Shown: piece by piece, positions 51,001 through 57,217 of the stretch
Layout of the letters: the number at the start of each line of letters is the position of its first letter
Numbering within the stretch: the stretch's first letter is position 1
Assembly (NCBI GenBank): GCA_003254905.1
Contig: QANU01014997.1
Location: forward strand, 310,001 to 374,000
Direction of reading: 5' to 3'
Origin: Nissolia schottii
Taxonomy: Eukaryota > Streptophyta > Magnoliopsida > Fabales > Fabaceae
DNA: 64,000 bases
Position numbers and translations under genes: made by a program
Notes under the pieces: generated by a model
What the model was told of the DNA's origin: nothing
The model's input: the letters and a program-made list of their open reading frames with translations, nothing else
Databases searched by the model: none

Positions 51001-54000
51001 TCTCTCTAAGGTTAAATTCTTTACTTGGTCATTGTTTAAAAGAATTAATAATTTATTGCAGGTTCGAAGGCCACATTGGTGTGTCACTTTGTTTTAATCA
51101 TATCAAGTTGTTGGTTGCAGGTGAGAAAAGGGCATTCCAAAATTTTCCAGCAAGACATCATTGATGTATTAGATAAGCAACTGCTTGAGGGTATGGGTGT
51201 CCTTCTCACTGAAGAAGAGCAACAGAAATGCGAAGAAAGTGTATGTTTATCACTAGTAGTTCTTATTACTGTGAATCAGACATAGTAAACCATTTTGTAT
51301 TGAATTTATTAGTGTACTCTAGGTATCTTTTGAGAAGAAGAGACTGCTTGCTGTTCATGAAGCTGGTCATGTTCTGTTAGCTCACTTATTTCCTAGGTTT
51401 GACTGGCATGCATTTTCACAGCTCCTGCCTGGTGGCAAGGTATGCTGTCTTGTTACAACAATATGCGAAATGATGATATTTGATTACTATTATTGTTCTC
51501 ATGGCTGTAAAAGTATCTGCTGATCTGCTTAAGCAGGAAACTGCAGTATCTGTATTCTACCCTCGAGAAGATATGGTAGACCAAGGTTATACAACCTTTG
51601 GTTACATGAAGATGCAAATGGTAGTGGCTCATGGTGGTCGATGTGCTGAACGTATTGTATATGGTGATGATATAACTGATGGAAGCAGAGATGATCTGGA
51701 AAAGATAACAAAGGTAATTGATATTAACATCACTACTCAATACATTTAATTTTTCCTCTGGGCTATGGGGTTGATATTGGTGGGAGGGCTTGCTTCTGTA
51801 GCATATTTGATGTTGATTTTTTCTTCCTGAGTAAACGTATAAATTTTAATCAATTTGAAAAATTACATCTAAATGGTGTGTATACTAAACGGTAATATAC
51901 TTATTTTGATTTTAATTAGTTTGCTTCTCACTGAAATATGTTTTCAGATCGCTAGGGAGATGGTAATCAGCCCTCAAAATTCGAGGTTGGGTTTAATAGC
52001 TTTAACCAAAAGGGTTGGCTTAGTTGATCGACCGGACAATCCAGATGGCGAGCTGATAAGATATAGAGTATATTTCTTATTTGATGTATCAAAAATATAA
52101 CATTGTTCCCTCTTAATATTGTGAATATAATTTATATTTTTTCTCTTAATTTATGTTTAGTGGGACGACCCTCAAGTAATTCCTGCTAATATGACTCTAG
52201 AGGTGTCTGAGCTCTTTACAAGGGAGTTGACAAGGGTAATTCTGATTTGCTTTCTTTCTACTTTATTGTACAGCAATAAGATGAAAATTCATCTAATAAG
52301 GCCTTGTGTTGTATGTAACTGGTGTTTCATGTTCTACGGATGTCGATGCATATGAGGACAAAACAAGGACTGATATTATTTGTAGAAAATTTGATGAACT
52401 AATCAAGATGCCTTTTGGCTAAATAATCAGGTGGAAATAAACTTCACAAAAATTGTAATTTATGTTGGGATTTTTTTTTTTTTAATTTTAATCTATTAGA
52501 GGAATTGACGTACTTATTGCTGATTTGGTTTTGTTTTTACATATATCTGTGGTTTACATTTAACTTTTAATTGGAACTGTTTGGTAAAATAATAGTAATA
52601 TCTGAAGTAATGACTTCCGTTTGGTAAAATAGACTCTGTACTTTAATATTAGGGTAATCCCTCTTTTTGTCCCCTACTTATATCCAAATAGTTACTTTAA
52701 CTCATACTTTTTGAGAAGTCCAATTTGGTCCTCTATTAAAATGAGTCAAATTGGTCCACTTTTTACATTTAACCGCACTTTTCAAATGTGGGTAATGTTG
52801 CTGTCCAAATGTGGTTAAATGTAAAAAATCAATCAAACCGATTCATTTTAACAAATAGAGGACCAAATTGAACTTTTTTAAAAGTATGAGTCAAAGTTAT
52901 TATTTGGCTATATGTAGGGGAACAAAAGATGATTTTACCCATTATTTTAACATATACAATATTGATTAGTTGTTTGATTGAAATGTCATGACAGTACATT
53001 GAAGAAACAGAAGAACTTGCACTAAGTGCTTTGAGAGATAATAGGCACATACTGGACTTGCTTGCAAGGGAACTGTTGGAAAGATCAAGATTTACCGGAT
53101 TGGTATGCTATGCTTGTAGTTGTTCTCAGTTTTTTCTTTTCGTTCTTGCAGTAGAGGTGGGAAATGACTGAACTATAAATAACCTTTTTCTTGTGTTTTG
53201 TTCTCCATGGAGCTGCGTAATACATTCTTATAATAAAAATTACTATGCTTCCCATGTGTCAAGCACTACCTGTCTGAAAAGCTAAAGCTGTTAATGGATT
53301 TCCAGGATTGGTTTGTATCTTTCACTCCTCATGAAAGACTCCATGAAATTTATGAATTTAATTAAGTTAAAAATTGATGCACTTAGAATTGAATTCTTAG
53401 CTTTTTAGTCAGTGTGTTTTTATTCCGAGTGTATTTTTACCTGTGTTCTAGATTAATGCCTTTGATCTGATAATGTCTTTTTTACTTTGTTCTCTCTTCT
53501 ATGAACATTTATATGATACATTTTGTCTTTTAAGTATCTTCTGCTGTATACATCTGTAGGAGGTCGAAGAAATGTTGAAGGAATTGTCTCCAGTAATGTT
53601 TGAGGACTTTGTGAAGCCATTCCAGATAAACTTAGATGAGGTACTTATTCTGTATTGTTTAATTTCATTAGATTTTTATTTAAACTGAAACTGGGAACCC
53701 TTTTCTACTATGTAATTTGCTGACATAAATCATTACAAAAGCATGCATATGCTGACATGGCAGCATGTATAAGATTACCTCAAAATCGAAACGTCATTAG
53801 GCTAAGGATGGTGTCAAGAACCATCTCTTTCAAAAGCTTAAGCTTTTGGATAGAGGAATTTGGGTGATTTTTATATTTAACACCCCCACTCACGCAAGGG
53901 CCTATTGGGTTTGAAGCTTCAACAATGCATTGCCCGACCTTATAACTTGTATGGAAATTTGACTTATTATTTTTCCTTTTGGAAGAATAGGGGCAGGAAT

Positions 54001-55714
54001 TGAACTCTACCCGTCTTGGTTGGTTGTAGAGGCTCTAATACCATATCATATAATGCAAGCTAATCAATAGCTGCAGAGTGGCATAATCAGATTTGTAGTG
54101 TTGCGTTTTTCGATCGTGGCAATTGCAGCCTAAGGGAATCAACCTATGGGAATTGGAATCAGTGTTTTTGATAACTTCGTCATGAGTTGACTATTCTTGC
54201 CATTAAGTTGGCCAGCTTTGACTTGTTTGGATAGCTTGCCATTTGGTTGGGTAGTTCTTCTGTATCTTTTGTTTTCTGGCTTGCTTCACCATCTTCTTGT
54301 TGTAGGACTAACTTGTCATTCAGTTGGCTAGCTTCGTCATCTTCTTGTTTGATTTATCTCTCTTGAAGTCCTCGCGTAGGTTTGGCTACGACTTTGTTTC
54401 AAATCAGTTTCCAAAATTTTATTTGCACTATCTTCCTCAGAGATGCTATTCTTGATGACGTCTTATACTATGTCTTACAGTTATTAGCCACACATCATAA
54501 AGATGGTCCATCTAACACAATGTGCCCCATCCACAACAGGAGCTTTATCTATGAGCTTCGATGGCTCATCCTTAGTGAGAACAATGTCAATGAGAACAAG
54601 AAGGAATAGCTTGATAGACTTAAGGGTTCTTTCGTGTTCATTTTTCCCGTTTCCTTCTTGTGATCAGCAACCAAAACTCATAGCAATTGGATTACAACCA
54701 TGGTTAGAGATCAAACAAGGCTGTGATATCAATAGAAAAAATTACAGCTCCAGCTATGATCCCAATAACAACATGCAATCCAAGGAATGTGGATCCATGG
54801 ACTGTTCTTAGTTCCCCATTATGAAGTGTAGAGAGAGGTCGTTCTAGAGCGCGAGAGTTGATTCTGCTATTCCATTCTGACCAAAGGTGGTAAGGTTATC
54901 TCAATGGGGGAACAACCTTTATTTATATATAGGACTAGGGTGAAGGGTCTCTTCCTCTGTCATCAAACTAATGGACTAAACCCACCCATTATAGTAAGGT
55001 CTATACACAAGGTCCGTATCATGTTATATCCACTTGATAATTAATGTTATTAAGGCCAATAACGATATTGAGCACAAAATTTTGGGTTAAACAATATGCT
55101 CTCATATTTTGACATCTTAATTAATTTAGGCTATAAAATTAAGATGAATTTCTGATGTATGGCAGTCGACAAGTATCAAATATTTTATTAAAATAATCTT
55201 CCATTATTTTATAATTATTTATTAGATGTAATCTTAGCCCTTCATAGCGTTTTCGATGAATGAGATTTAGGGACCCTGTTTGATCCCTAACTCAACCTTC
55301 CTCATATAAGTCTCTTCCTCTTTTTGCATAGATAACACGTGCTAAGTCATTGTGGAACTTTCTGCTGGTTTGAAATGTGCTTGCTGATATGTTTATTTGC
55401 TTTCTCCATTTTTTCCAAGTAATTTTCTCTGTTAAGGTCGTTGGATTGGTTGAGTTAGCCAATTATGAATCTGACCGTACCATGTCTTGACCTATTTTTC
55501 CTTGCACATATTAATTTTATGAACATTTGATTTTCTTGTATTTTTGTCGTCGTTACTAATTCCCTTAACACTTGTTTGGAAGTATGCTCTTCTTTTTCCT
55601 CCAAACAATGTAGTGATTATAATTTTATTAATGTAGGAGGGACCGTTTGCTCACAATGATGTCGTGCGATACAAGTTACCAGACGTGTATCCTGCTCCTC
55701 TCCATAGATGTTGA
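14615..55714 (+). CDS. FTSHI4: FtsH-like AAA+ protein FTSHI4, plastid (19 exons)
   Basis: Exons: 14615..15028, 18419..18603, 19372..19598, 20395..20669, 26579..26656, 26773..27015, 27392..27532, 27634..27801, 30073..30185, 39564..39780, 39868..39939, 51121..51240, 51323..51439, 51537..51713, 51948..52067, 52161..52235, 52995..53102, 53560..53640, 55637..55714. All junctions are GT-AG and the frame is open for 1,002 codons to TGA. Order of parts: basic Ser/Thr-rich plastid targeting sequence; two membrane segments (about 147..167 and 425..442); Walker A GPPGTGKT 527..534; Walker B FVFVDEID 581..588; second region of homology [12 protein letters not shown] 635 to RPGRIDRR 655; HEAGH 763..767; Asp843. 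The family acts at the chloroplast envelope with other FtsH/FtsHi and Ycf2-type partners and is essential for embryo or plastid development (known for Arabidopsis EMB3144). Assignment to FTSHI4 is from recalled sequence. Confidence 0.93.
15749..15842 (+). mobile_element. LINE 3' remnant 1 (intron 1)
   Basis: The + strand reads [20 protein letters not shown], then [11 protein letters not shown], the conserved end of many plant L1 reverse transcriptase ORFs (zf-RVT tail, pattern W.r..FLAS.W....G.F.G). Upstream coding is not recognisable. Only the last ~30 residues are left. Confidence 0.6.
16812..17066 (+). mobile_element. LINE 3' remnant 2 (intron 1)
   Basis: The frame reads [20 protein letters not shown], then [20 protein letters not shown] and FNGVPLA, the C-terminal end of an L1-type ORF2. 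It parallels remnant 1 about 1 kb upstream but is a different copy. The T-rich text following it is consistent with a decayed 3' end. Confidence 0.65.
17138..17690. repeat. Foldback MITE (about 550 bp) in intron 1
   Basis: The left arm (TTTAGGTCCAAAT...GGTCCAAACAT...GGTTTTAGTCTATG...ATTAGTGGGAC) is repeated inverted at the right end (GGTCCCTAAAAAATAA, GGTCCAAACATATAAG, GGTTTTAGTCTCTGTC, ATTAATGGGAC read on the minus strand). The arms are over 130 bases and the centre contains a second inverted segment around the CCCGACCCAAACC/GGTCAAATAGCGGA blocks. No coding capacity. Confidence 0.8.
17692..18068. repeat. Second foldback MITE, directly adjoining the first
   Basis: The left arm TTTCTCACTTACCGTACGAG, then GGTAAATACCCCATGC and TACTTAATTTATCTATTTTT, matches the reverse complement of the right arm (GGTTTCTCACCAACCCC, GGTAAATACCTCATGC, TACTTAATTTATCTATTTTT). 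Arms extend ~100 bases including GAATTTTGTTATNATTTCATG. It begins within two bases of the end of the preceding MITE. Confidence 0.8.
18419..20669 (+). CDS. FTSHI4: FTSHI4 exons 2-4: first membrane segment and stromal linker
   Basis: Exon 2 (18419..18603) encodes [20 protein letters not shown], a hydrophobic membrane segment following a Lys-Arg. Exon 3 (19372..19598) encodes a Lys-rich then acidic segment ([19 protein letters not shown], then [13 protein letters not shown]). Exon 4 (20395..20669) encodes [16 protein letters not shown], a charged probable helix, and [20 protein letters not shown]. Junction phases are 0, 2, 1, 0. Introns 2 and 3 are ordinary in size apart from a MITE in intron 3. 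Confidence 0.9.
18604..19371. other. Intron 2, repeat scraps only
   Basis: No gene or element boundary is clear. Around 19000..19060 there is a GC-richer piece (GCGGTCATTCCGCTATGCTG, GCCGCTATAGCG) of a kind that recurs near 28160..28320, suggesting debris of one transposon family. Confidence 0.35.
19905..20080. repeat. Small inverted-repeat element in intron 3
   Basis: TAAGAGTTTTATTGCTATGT, then GTTAGTGTAAAGGTTTTA, pairs with the reverse complement of GAACTCTTTTACACTGGCAC and ATATAACAATTAAACTCTTA near 20030..20075. Arms are ~45 bases with several mismatches. Probably a decayed MITE. Confidence 0.55.
21700..23090 (-). mobile_element. LINE (L1-type) remnant, internally deleted, intron 4
   Basis: On the minus strand, 22936..22463 reads the linker between endonuclease and RT ([68 protein letters not shown]). 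It is followed at once by sequence from the far end of the ORF, and 22003..21806 gives the zf-RVT end ([23 protein letters not shown] region). The RT core between them is missing. Stops are present. Confidence 0.7.
23144..25303 (+). mobile_element. Decayed Copia element with 3' LTR, intron 4
   Basis: gag: GGENYPY, then [20 protein letters not shown] and [20 protein letters not shown] (UBN2-type). Zinc knuckle [14 protein letters not shown] near 23995. Protease [14 protein letters not shown], where the usual DSG is DIG. Then a deletion to the end of RNase H ([26 protein letters not shown] region at 24785, ending KLEVNSY). A purine tract AAGGAGGAG precedes the LTR. Integrase and RT are lost, no 5' LTR is recognised and several frameshifts are present. 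Confidence 0.8.
25028..25303 (+). mobile_element. 3' LTR of the Copia remnant
   Basis: TGTTGAGAATATGCATCAATG to TCTTCTAAATTCAACA, 276 bases, with inverted termini TGTTGA/TCAACA, directly after the RNase H stop and an AAGGAGGAG purine tract. The 3' flank changes at once to minus-strand LINE sequence. Confidence 0.75.
25304..25720 (-). mobile_element. LINE fragments (endonuclease-like and RT-like), intron 4
   Basis: On the minus strand, 25340..25304 reads [12 protein letters not shown], like the SGG...LWD block of an L1 endonuclease, suggesting the Copia element sits inside the LINE at 21.7..23.1 kb. Further right, 25600..25440 reads [20 protein letters not shown], then RLIHGFH. This is a mutated form of the FGFMPGRST.EAI...HMVFIDLEKA region of RT from an RTE-like LINE. 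These are two different fragments. Confidence 0.5.
26579..27801 (+). CDS. FTSHI4: FTSHI4 exons 5-8: intermembrane region, second membrane segment, Walker A
   Basis: Exon 5 (26579..26656) and the start of exon 6 encode the FtsH extracellular-like part ([33 protein letters not shown]). Exon 6 (26773..27015) then gives [16 protein letters not shown], the second membrane segment. Exon 7 (27392..27532) covers the entry to the AAA domain ([20 protein letters not shown]). Exon 8 (27634..27801) starts [20 protein letters not shown], Walker A. All four junctions are phase 0. Confidence 0.92.
27802..29467. other. Intron 8 left part, no gene
   Basis: This part holds only repeat debris. The segment 28150..28330 is GC-richer (GCTATAGCGTGTGATCGCAA...GTCGTTGTCACGACC) and resembles the scrap in intron 2. 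TTAATTAGGTTCATGT at 28128 recurs at 30466. No open frame with recognisable motifs. Confidence 0.3.
29468..29895 (+). mobile_element. Solo LTR with perfect TSD, intron 8
   Basis: TGTTACATACCTTGACACCG to CCAGTTCTTACA, 428 bases, flanked by GATAT on both sides (29463..29467 and 29896..29900). It contains three near-copies of TTAGGATTTGAATTAT and a short AC/T-rich end with ATTATCATTATCATCAATTA. No coding part. It lies about 180 bases upstream of exon 9. Confidence 0.85.
30073..30185 (+). CDS. FTSHI4: FTSHI4 exon 9: Walker B
   Basis: The exon encodes [20 protein letters not shown] and then [15 protein letters not shown]. The donor is A/GTAAGT at 30186, so the exon ends in phase 2 (GA, completed by G of exon 10). 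The DEID of Walker B is intact. The next exon is 9.4 kb away, beyond a Copia and a gypsy insertion. Confidence 0.92.
30439..30660 (+). mobile_element. Possible Copia-type LTR and primer site, intron 9
   Basis: A TGTTGGCATGCTGGAACTGG start and a TTCTCCCTTTCA end are followed by GAGTTGGTATGAGTGC, where TGGTATGAGTGC resembles the tRNA-Met primer site TGGTATCAGAGC with two changes. The text between (TGTATGTACATACCC, then TATTGAATGAAAATTATCA) looks like a short Copia LTR leader. No gag follows. Confidence 0.4.
31104..32580 (-). pseudogene. Copia protease-integrase polyprotein, pol truncated
   Basis: Upstream of the first Met the frame reads [15 protein letters not shown], an intact protease DSG motif. 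Next come the GAG-pre-integrase [20 protein letters not shown] and [15 protein letters not shown]. The integrase core has the three acidic residues in [21 protein letters not shown] and [19 protein letters not shown]. After [16 protein letters not shown] and [20 protein letters not shown] the frame ends [11 protein letters not shown], where reverse transcriptase should begin. The frame is open for 476 codons, so the copy is fairly young or was mobilised after the deletion. Confidence 0.88.
32593..33638 (-). pseudogene. Copia gag (UBN2 type), frameshifted
   Basis: It starts [20 protein letters not shown] at 33638 and reads [20 protein letters not shown]. After RNQ the frame changes to the one covering 33513..32593 ([70 protein letters not shown]), a classic Copia gag. 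No zinc knuckle is obvious before the protease part. Nucleocapsid and capsid functions would be in the virus-like particle of the autonomous parent. Confidence 0.85.
33983..34042. repeat. Two exact 30-bp tandem units
   Basis: TATAGTGTTTGGTTTATGTT, continuing GTTGTCTCTT, is present twice in a row starting at 33983 and 34013, beginning ten bases after the Copia target duplication. Confidence 0.9.
34043..34926. other. Intron 9 stretch without a recognised gene
   Basis: A C-rich text with repeated ACTACTCCCCCC.AA.GGATCCAC near 34190..34255 and a poly-A run at 34373. Similar AGGATCCACCTTGTCCTTGATGTGGGAGTT-like wording suggests LTR or 3'-tract DNA of a minus-strand retroelement, but no boundaries can be set. 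Confidence 0.3.
34927..38090 (+). mobile_element. Gypsy (chromovirus-like) element with internal deletion, intron 9
   Basis: Two similar LTRs, about 34927..35220 and 37799..38090, share GAGTGAGTGTGCCTCACCTC through GTTTCTTTCA. TGGTATCAG (35222..35230) plus TAGC is a primer site with one inserted base. Coding in order: gag ([20 protein letters not shown], 35668..36000), protease at 36413..36600 ([17 protein letters not shown] changed to DTA), pre-RT linker ([20 protein letters not shown]) and RT from 37200 ([39 protein letters not shown]). The rest of RT, RNase H and integrase are missing: text jumps from [20 protein letters not shown] to near-LTR DNA at about 37740. Multiple stops. Confidence 0.8.
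38371..38460 (+). other. Exon-like segment in intron 9 (cryptic exon candidate)
   Basis: A long pyrimidine run (T10 then CTCCCCGCAG) ends in AG at 38370, and an open stretch of 90 bases is followed by GTAAAA at 38461. The frame entered as GATGATCCTAATGAAAG reads [20 protein letters not shown]. Spliced after exon 9 (phase 2) it would read GAA TGA, an immediate stop. It is not part of the FTSHI4 frame I assembled. Confidence 0.3.
38461..39563. other. Intron 9 right part, no gene
   Basis: AT-rich DNA with a short repeat of ACACTTCATATCCTTGATAAC / ACTTGATATCCTTGATAAC (near 38547 and 38626). I see no coding motif. Confidence 0.4.
39564..39939 (+). CDS. FTSHI4: FTSHI4 exons 10-11: second region of homology, end of AAA domain
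   Basis: Exon 10 (39564..39780) encodes [20 protein letters not shown], then [20 protein letters not shown], retaining both candidate arginine fingers. Exon 11 (39868..39939) encodes [20 protein letters not shown], the helical lid signature (FSGADI.NL.NEAA). The frame joins exon 9 as DG-E-KEKTG, which supports splicing across the 9.4-kb intron. Confidence 0.92.
40554..41780 (-). pseudogene. Gypsy integrase and chromodomain-like tail
   Basis: 41780..40953 reads [14 protein letters not shown] (end of the zinc domain), [46 protein letters not shown] and [20 protein letters not shown], so the D, D, E triad is visible. Then [20 protein letters not shown] and the GPY-like region [15 protein letters not shown]. 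After a stop, 40862..40554 reads [16 protein letters not shown] and [20 protein letters not shown], a degenerate chromodomain, then [13 protein letters not shown]. The chromodomain places it among chromoviruses. Confidence 0.88.
42355..43630 (-). pseudogene. Gypsy reverse transcriptase and RNase H
   Basis: Reading leftward from 43630: [20 protein letters not shown], then [18 protein letters not shown], a stop near 43166, then [57 protein letters not shown] and the catalytic [11 protein letters not shown]. After a frame break, 42702..42355 gives the connection and start of RNase H ([36 protein letters not shown]). RNase H continues with stops to about 42050. The active-site FFDD is intact but the frame is not. 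Confidence 0.9.
43611..44735 (-). pseudogene. Gypsy gag and protease, interrupted
   Basis: Minus-strand gag: [20 protein letters not shown], then [20 protein letters not shown], reading from the insertion junction at 44739. A stop is at 44553. The knuckle [20 protein letters not shown] has lost its second Cys (Val instead). Protease [16 protein letters not shown], with DPG for DSG, then [13 protein letters not shown]. The N-terminal part of gag lies beyond the insert, at 49816..50210 ([20 protein letters not shown]). Confidence 0.85.
47105..47310. repeat. Repeated ATTCTTTGATGAGT motif in the LTR
   Basis: Near-copies of CATTCTTTGATGAGTCTGGT lie at about 47110, 47180, 47217 and 47263 (the last CATTCTTTGAAGAGTTTG), with variants such as CTATCCTTTGAAGAGG at 47297. 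Spacing is irregular, 30..70 bases. Confidence 0.6.
47786..47845 (+). CDS. Small acidic ORF in the nested LTR (19 codons)
   Basis: ATG GTT CTA GGT opens a 19-residue frame ([19 protein letters not shown]) before TAG, 478 bases from the LTR end, the same distance as the small frames at 4475 (489) and 9122 (480). It follows the same hairpin and CCCACTCCTTT block. Only the first four codons and acidic character are shared with the other families. Confidence 0.3.
   Translation: MVLGKHDEDVSTVRGEADL
48705..48956. repeat. 72-bp tandem array of paired 14-bp palindromes
   Basis: GTCATTCGAATGAC, a perfect 14-base palindrome, or a one- to two-base variant starts at 48705, 48728, 48777, 48800, 48849, 48872, 48921 and 48943. 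Pairs are separated by 23 (last 22) bases with CAAACCCTA between them. Pair-to-pair period is exactly 72. The palindromes are better kept than the spacers. The array lies in the solo LTR at 44740, about +0.92..1.17 kb after removing the nested insert. Confidence 0.95.
49816..50227 (-). pseudogene. N-terminal gag of the chromovirus and primer site
   Basis: On the minus strand, from the primer-site complement at 50216..50227, gag starts with [20 protein letters not shown] and [20 protein letters not shown], with stops near 50018. It continues [20 protein letters not shown], the typical FDG/PTFEGE gag segment, up to the insertion junction at 49815. It rejoins 44735 across the nested LTRs. Confidence 0.8.
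51121..53102 (+). CDS. FTSHI4: FTSHI4 exons 12-17: zinc protease-like domain
   Basis: Exon 12 finishes the lid ([20 protein letters not shown]). Exon 13 (51323..51439) holds [20 protein letters not shown], with both His and the Glu of HEXXH. Exon 14 (51537..51713) holds [22 protein letters not shown] and [15 protein letters not shown]; the second Asp of DD (residue 843) aligns with the third zinc ligand of active FtsH. Exons 15-17 encode [26 protein letters not shown] and [20 protein letters not shown], ending RSRFTGL. Thus the usual metal ligands are all visible although the family is named inactive. Confidence 0.92.
52650..52945. repeat. Foldback MITE (about 295 bp) in intron 16
   Basis: The left arm (GGGTAATCCCTCTTTTTGTC, CCCTACTTATATCCAAATAG, AACTCATACTTTTT, CCAATTTGGTCCTCTATT) pairs with the right arm read backward (GGGTAAAATCATCTTTTGTT, CCCCTACATATAGCCAAATA, ACTCATACTTTT, CAATTTGGTCCTCTATTTG). 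The loop carries AAATGTGGGTAA/AAATGTGGTTAAATG. Clear ~120-base arms, no coding. Confidence 0.85.
53560..55714 (+). CDS. FTSHI4: FTSHI4 exons 18-19: C-terminus
   Basis: Exon 18 (53560..53640) encodes [20 protein letters not shown] and FQINLDE. Exon 19 (55637..55714) encodes [20 protein letters not shown] then PLHRC and TGA at 55712..55714. The ~2-kb intron 18 between them holds repeat-like DNA. The ending PAPLHR-like is as I recall it for this family. Confidence 0.88.
53641..55636. other. Intron 18 with Copia/TRIM-like debris
   Basis: GGCTCTAATACCA (54031..54043) is the reverse complement of a TGGTATTAGAGCC primer-site-like motif. Near 53816, AAGAACCATCTCTTTCAAAA resembles 55980 (AAGAACCATCTCTCCCAAAT), pointing to copies of one short element. 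TATTTATATATAGG at 54919 looks like a leader of a retroelement. I cannot set element ends and see no gene. Confidence 0.35.
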
Positions 55715-56802
55715 TACATTCAGATCTATCTATATCACTACTTCACATCAAATGGTTCTTGTTGAGACGAGAGAAATTCTTTTTGTGATTGTGTTGGCTA
55801 TTCCATTGCAACTCAACGGCTTACCTATTCATTGGGCAATTCGCGCTACAGGTAGAACATGGTGAACCATTGTTTTTTTTTTTTTTTTTTCGTTCTACAG
55901 TATTGTTGTTTGCCTCTAAAGTGAAGCTGTTTTTTTTATTTTTAATTTTAATTTTTTTTTCCATGGGTTGATTGTTATCAAGAACCATCTCTCCCAAATT
56001 TTAAGTTAATGGGTAGAGACAACTGATTAATTTTTTAATGTGTCTATAGTTACAGTTAAGCTCTTTAACCTGCCCATACTTTCCATGGGCTAGGATAACA
56101 TTTCAAATGATGAATTATTTACGAATAAGATCATGTGTTTATGCCTCGTGTAAACATTTTTTTTTTATTGTTTACGAGATCTTGTAGACAAAATTCTTTG
56201 TGGTATCTTGTTATAGGCCAAGGCTAACATGCACTTTGTAAGTATGTTGTGTCATGCACCTTGTATCTTAGGGTGATCCATTTGTATTTAGTCTCATTTC
56301 CAAAATGTTATTGAGTACTTTTCAACAGTGTAGCTAAACATTTTTAATTTTGTCCTCACCTTTGATATTTCTCAGCCACCTCTTCCTGCCACTACCCTTT
56401 CGTCGGAAGGGGTGAAAAAAAAAACAACTAACCTTATAATAACCTTTTCCAGCCTTCCGCCGCTATTTCGTCTTCCACAACCACAAGACCTACAACCCAC
56501 ATCTACAAAAACCACCACCACTACCAACGTTGACCCTTCTTCCACCTGTGACGGAAATCCCATTTCTGAAACCCTATCCGAACTTTTGAAATCCTAGAGG
56601 TTGATCCACTCTCCACAAATTAGAGATTTTTTTAATTTAGTTAGCGACAACGAAAAAGGAATTGATGAATTTAAATAGTGCACAAACTCTCTTAGAAAGC
56701 CAAGCTTGTTCCTGGCTTTGAGTCCTTGACTCCTTGCCAGGCCTGATGAGGTATTGTATGCCAGGTTCTGTCAATGAAGGGATGACCATGTGCTCTTAAG
56801 CT
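55715..56802. other. FTSHI4 downstream region, no gene recognised
   Basis: The 3' UTR and polyadenylation point are not resolvable by eye. T-rich runs at 55869..55890 and 55929..55963. A CCACCACC/ACAACC-rich patch lies at 56460..56550 with a short open frame on the + strand (56412..56597), but it is low-complexity with no known motif. Confidence 0.35.
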
Positions 56803-57190
56803 GGGTTTGGTTGTTGAGACGACACTTAAATACAGAGACATATGGACAAAGACATTAAGACAGAGACATACAAGTCAGTCTTGTATTCTGTTTGGTGACA
56901 GTGTACAAGACACATTTATTCGTATCTATATCTTGTTTGGTTTAATAAAGACAAGACAGAAAATACACTCCAAATGACTTTAAATACTCTTATTGCATTA
57001 ATTTAATAGAAAAAATTAATTAAAAAAACACATTATCCTACTCTGAAAGGTTGTGTCCTTGTGTCCCAGCAAAACGGAGGTACAGAAAAGACACAAATTT
57101 TGTCTTGAGACGAATTTTTGTGCATGTCTTAGTAAACAAATAAGATTTTTGTTCATGTGTCTCAGTATTTTTGTCTTGTCTTAATAAATA
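56803..57190. repeat. MITE with AAGACA/GAGACA inverted termini
   Basis: GAGACGACACTTAAATACAG, then AGACATATGGACAAAGACAT, at the left pairs imperfectly with the right end read backward (AAGACAAGACAAAAATACTG, AGACACATGAACAAAAATCT). The core has GTGTACAAGACACA and TCTTGTTTGG text. The interval lies between two exact 13-base direct repeats (TGTCAATGAAGGG at 56769 and 57205). Confidence 0.7.
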
Positions 57191-57217
57191 AATGGTGATG
57201 GTTATGTCAATGAAGGG

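Noticed and set aside
51453..51749. Open frames on the minus strand across exon 14
   Set aside because: The + strand encodes conserved FtsH motifs; the opposite frame is a shadow.
54031..54043. tRNA gene or SINE near GGCTCTAATACCA
   Set aside because: Only a primer-site-like motif is present; no cloverleaf, A box or tail could be built.
14615..55714. Assignment to FTSHI1, FTSHI2 or FTSHI5, or to an active FTSH
   Set aside because: The AAA wording ([33 protein letters not shown]) and the C-terminal PLHR ending match my recollection of FTSHI4; FTSHI1 differs strongly (for example no HEAGH). A database search was not possible.
56372..56597. Overlapping open frames on both strands
   Set aside because: Low-complexity CCACCA/GGTGGT DNA makes both frames open by composition.
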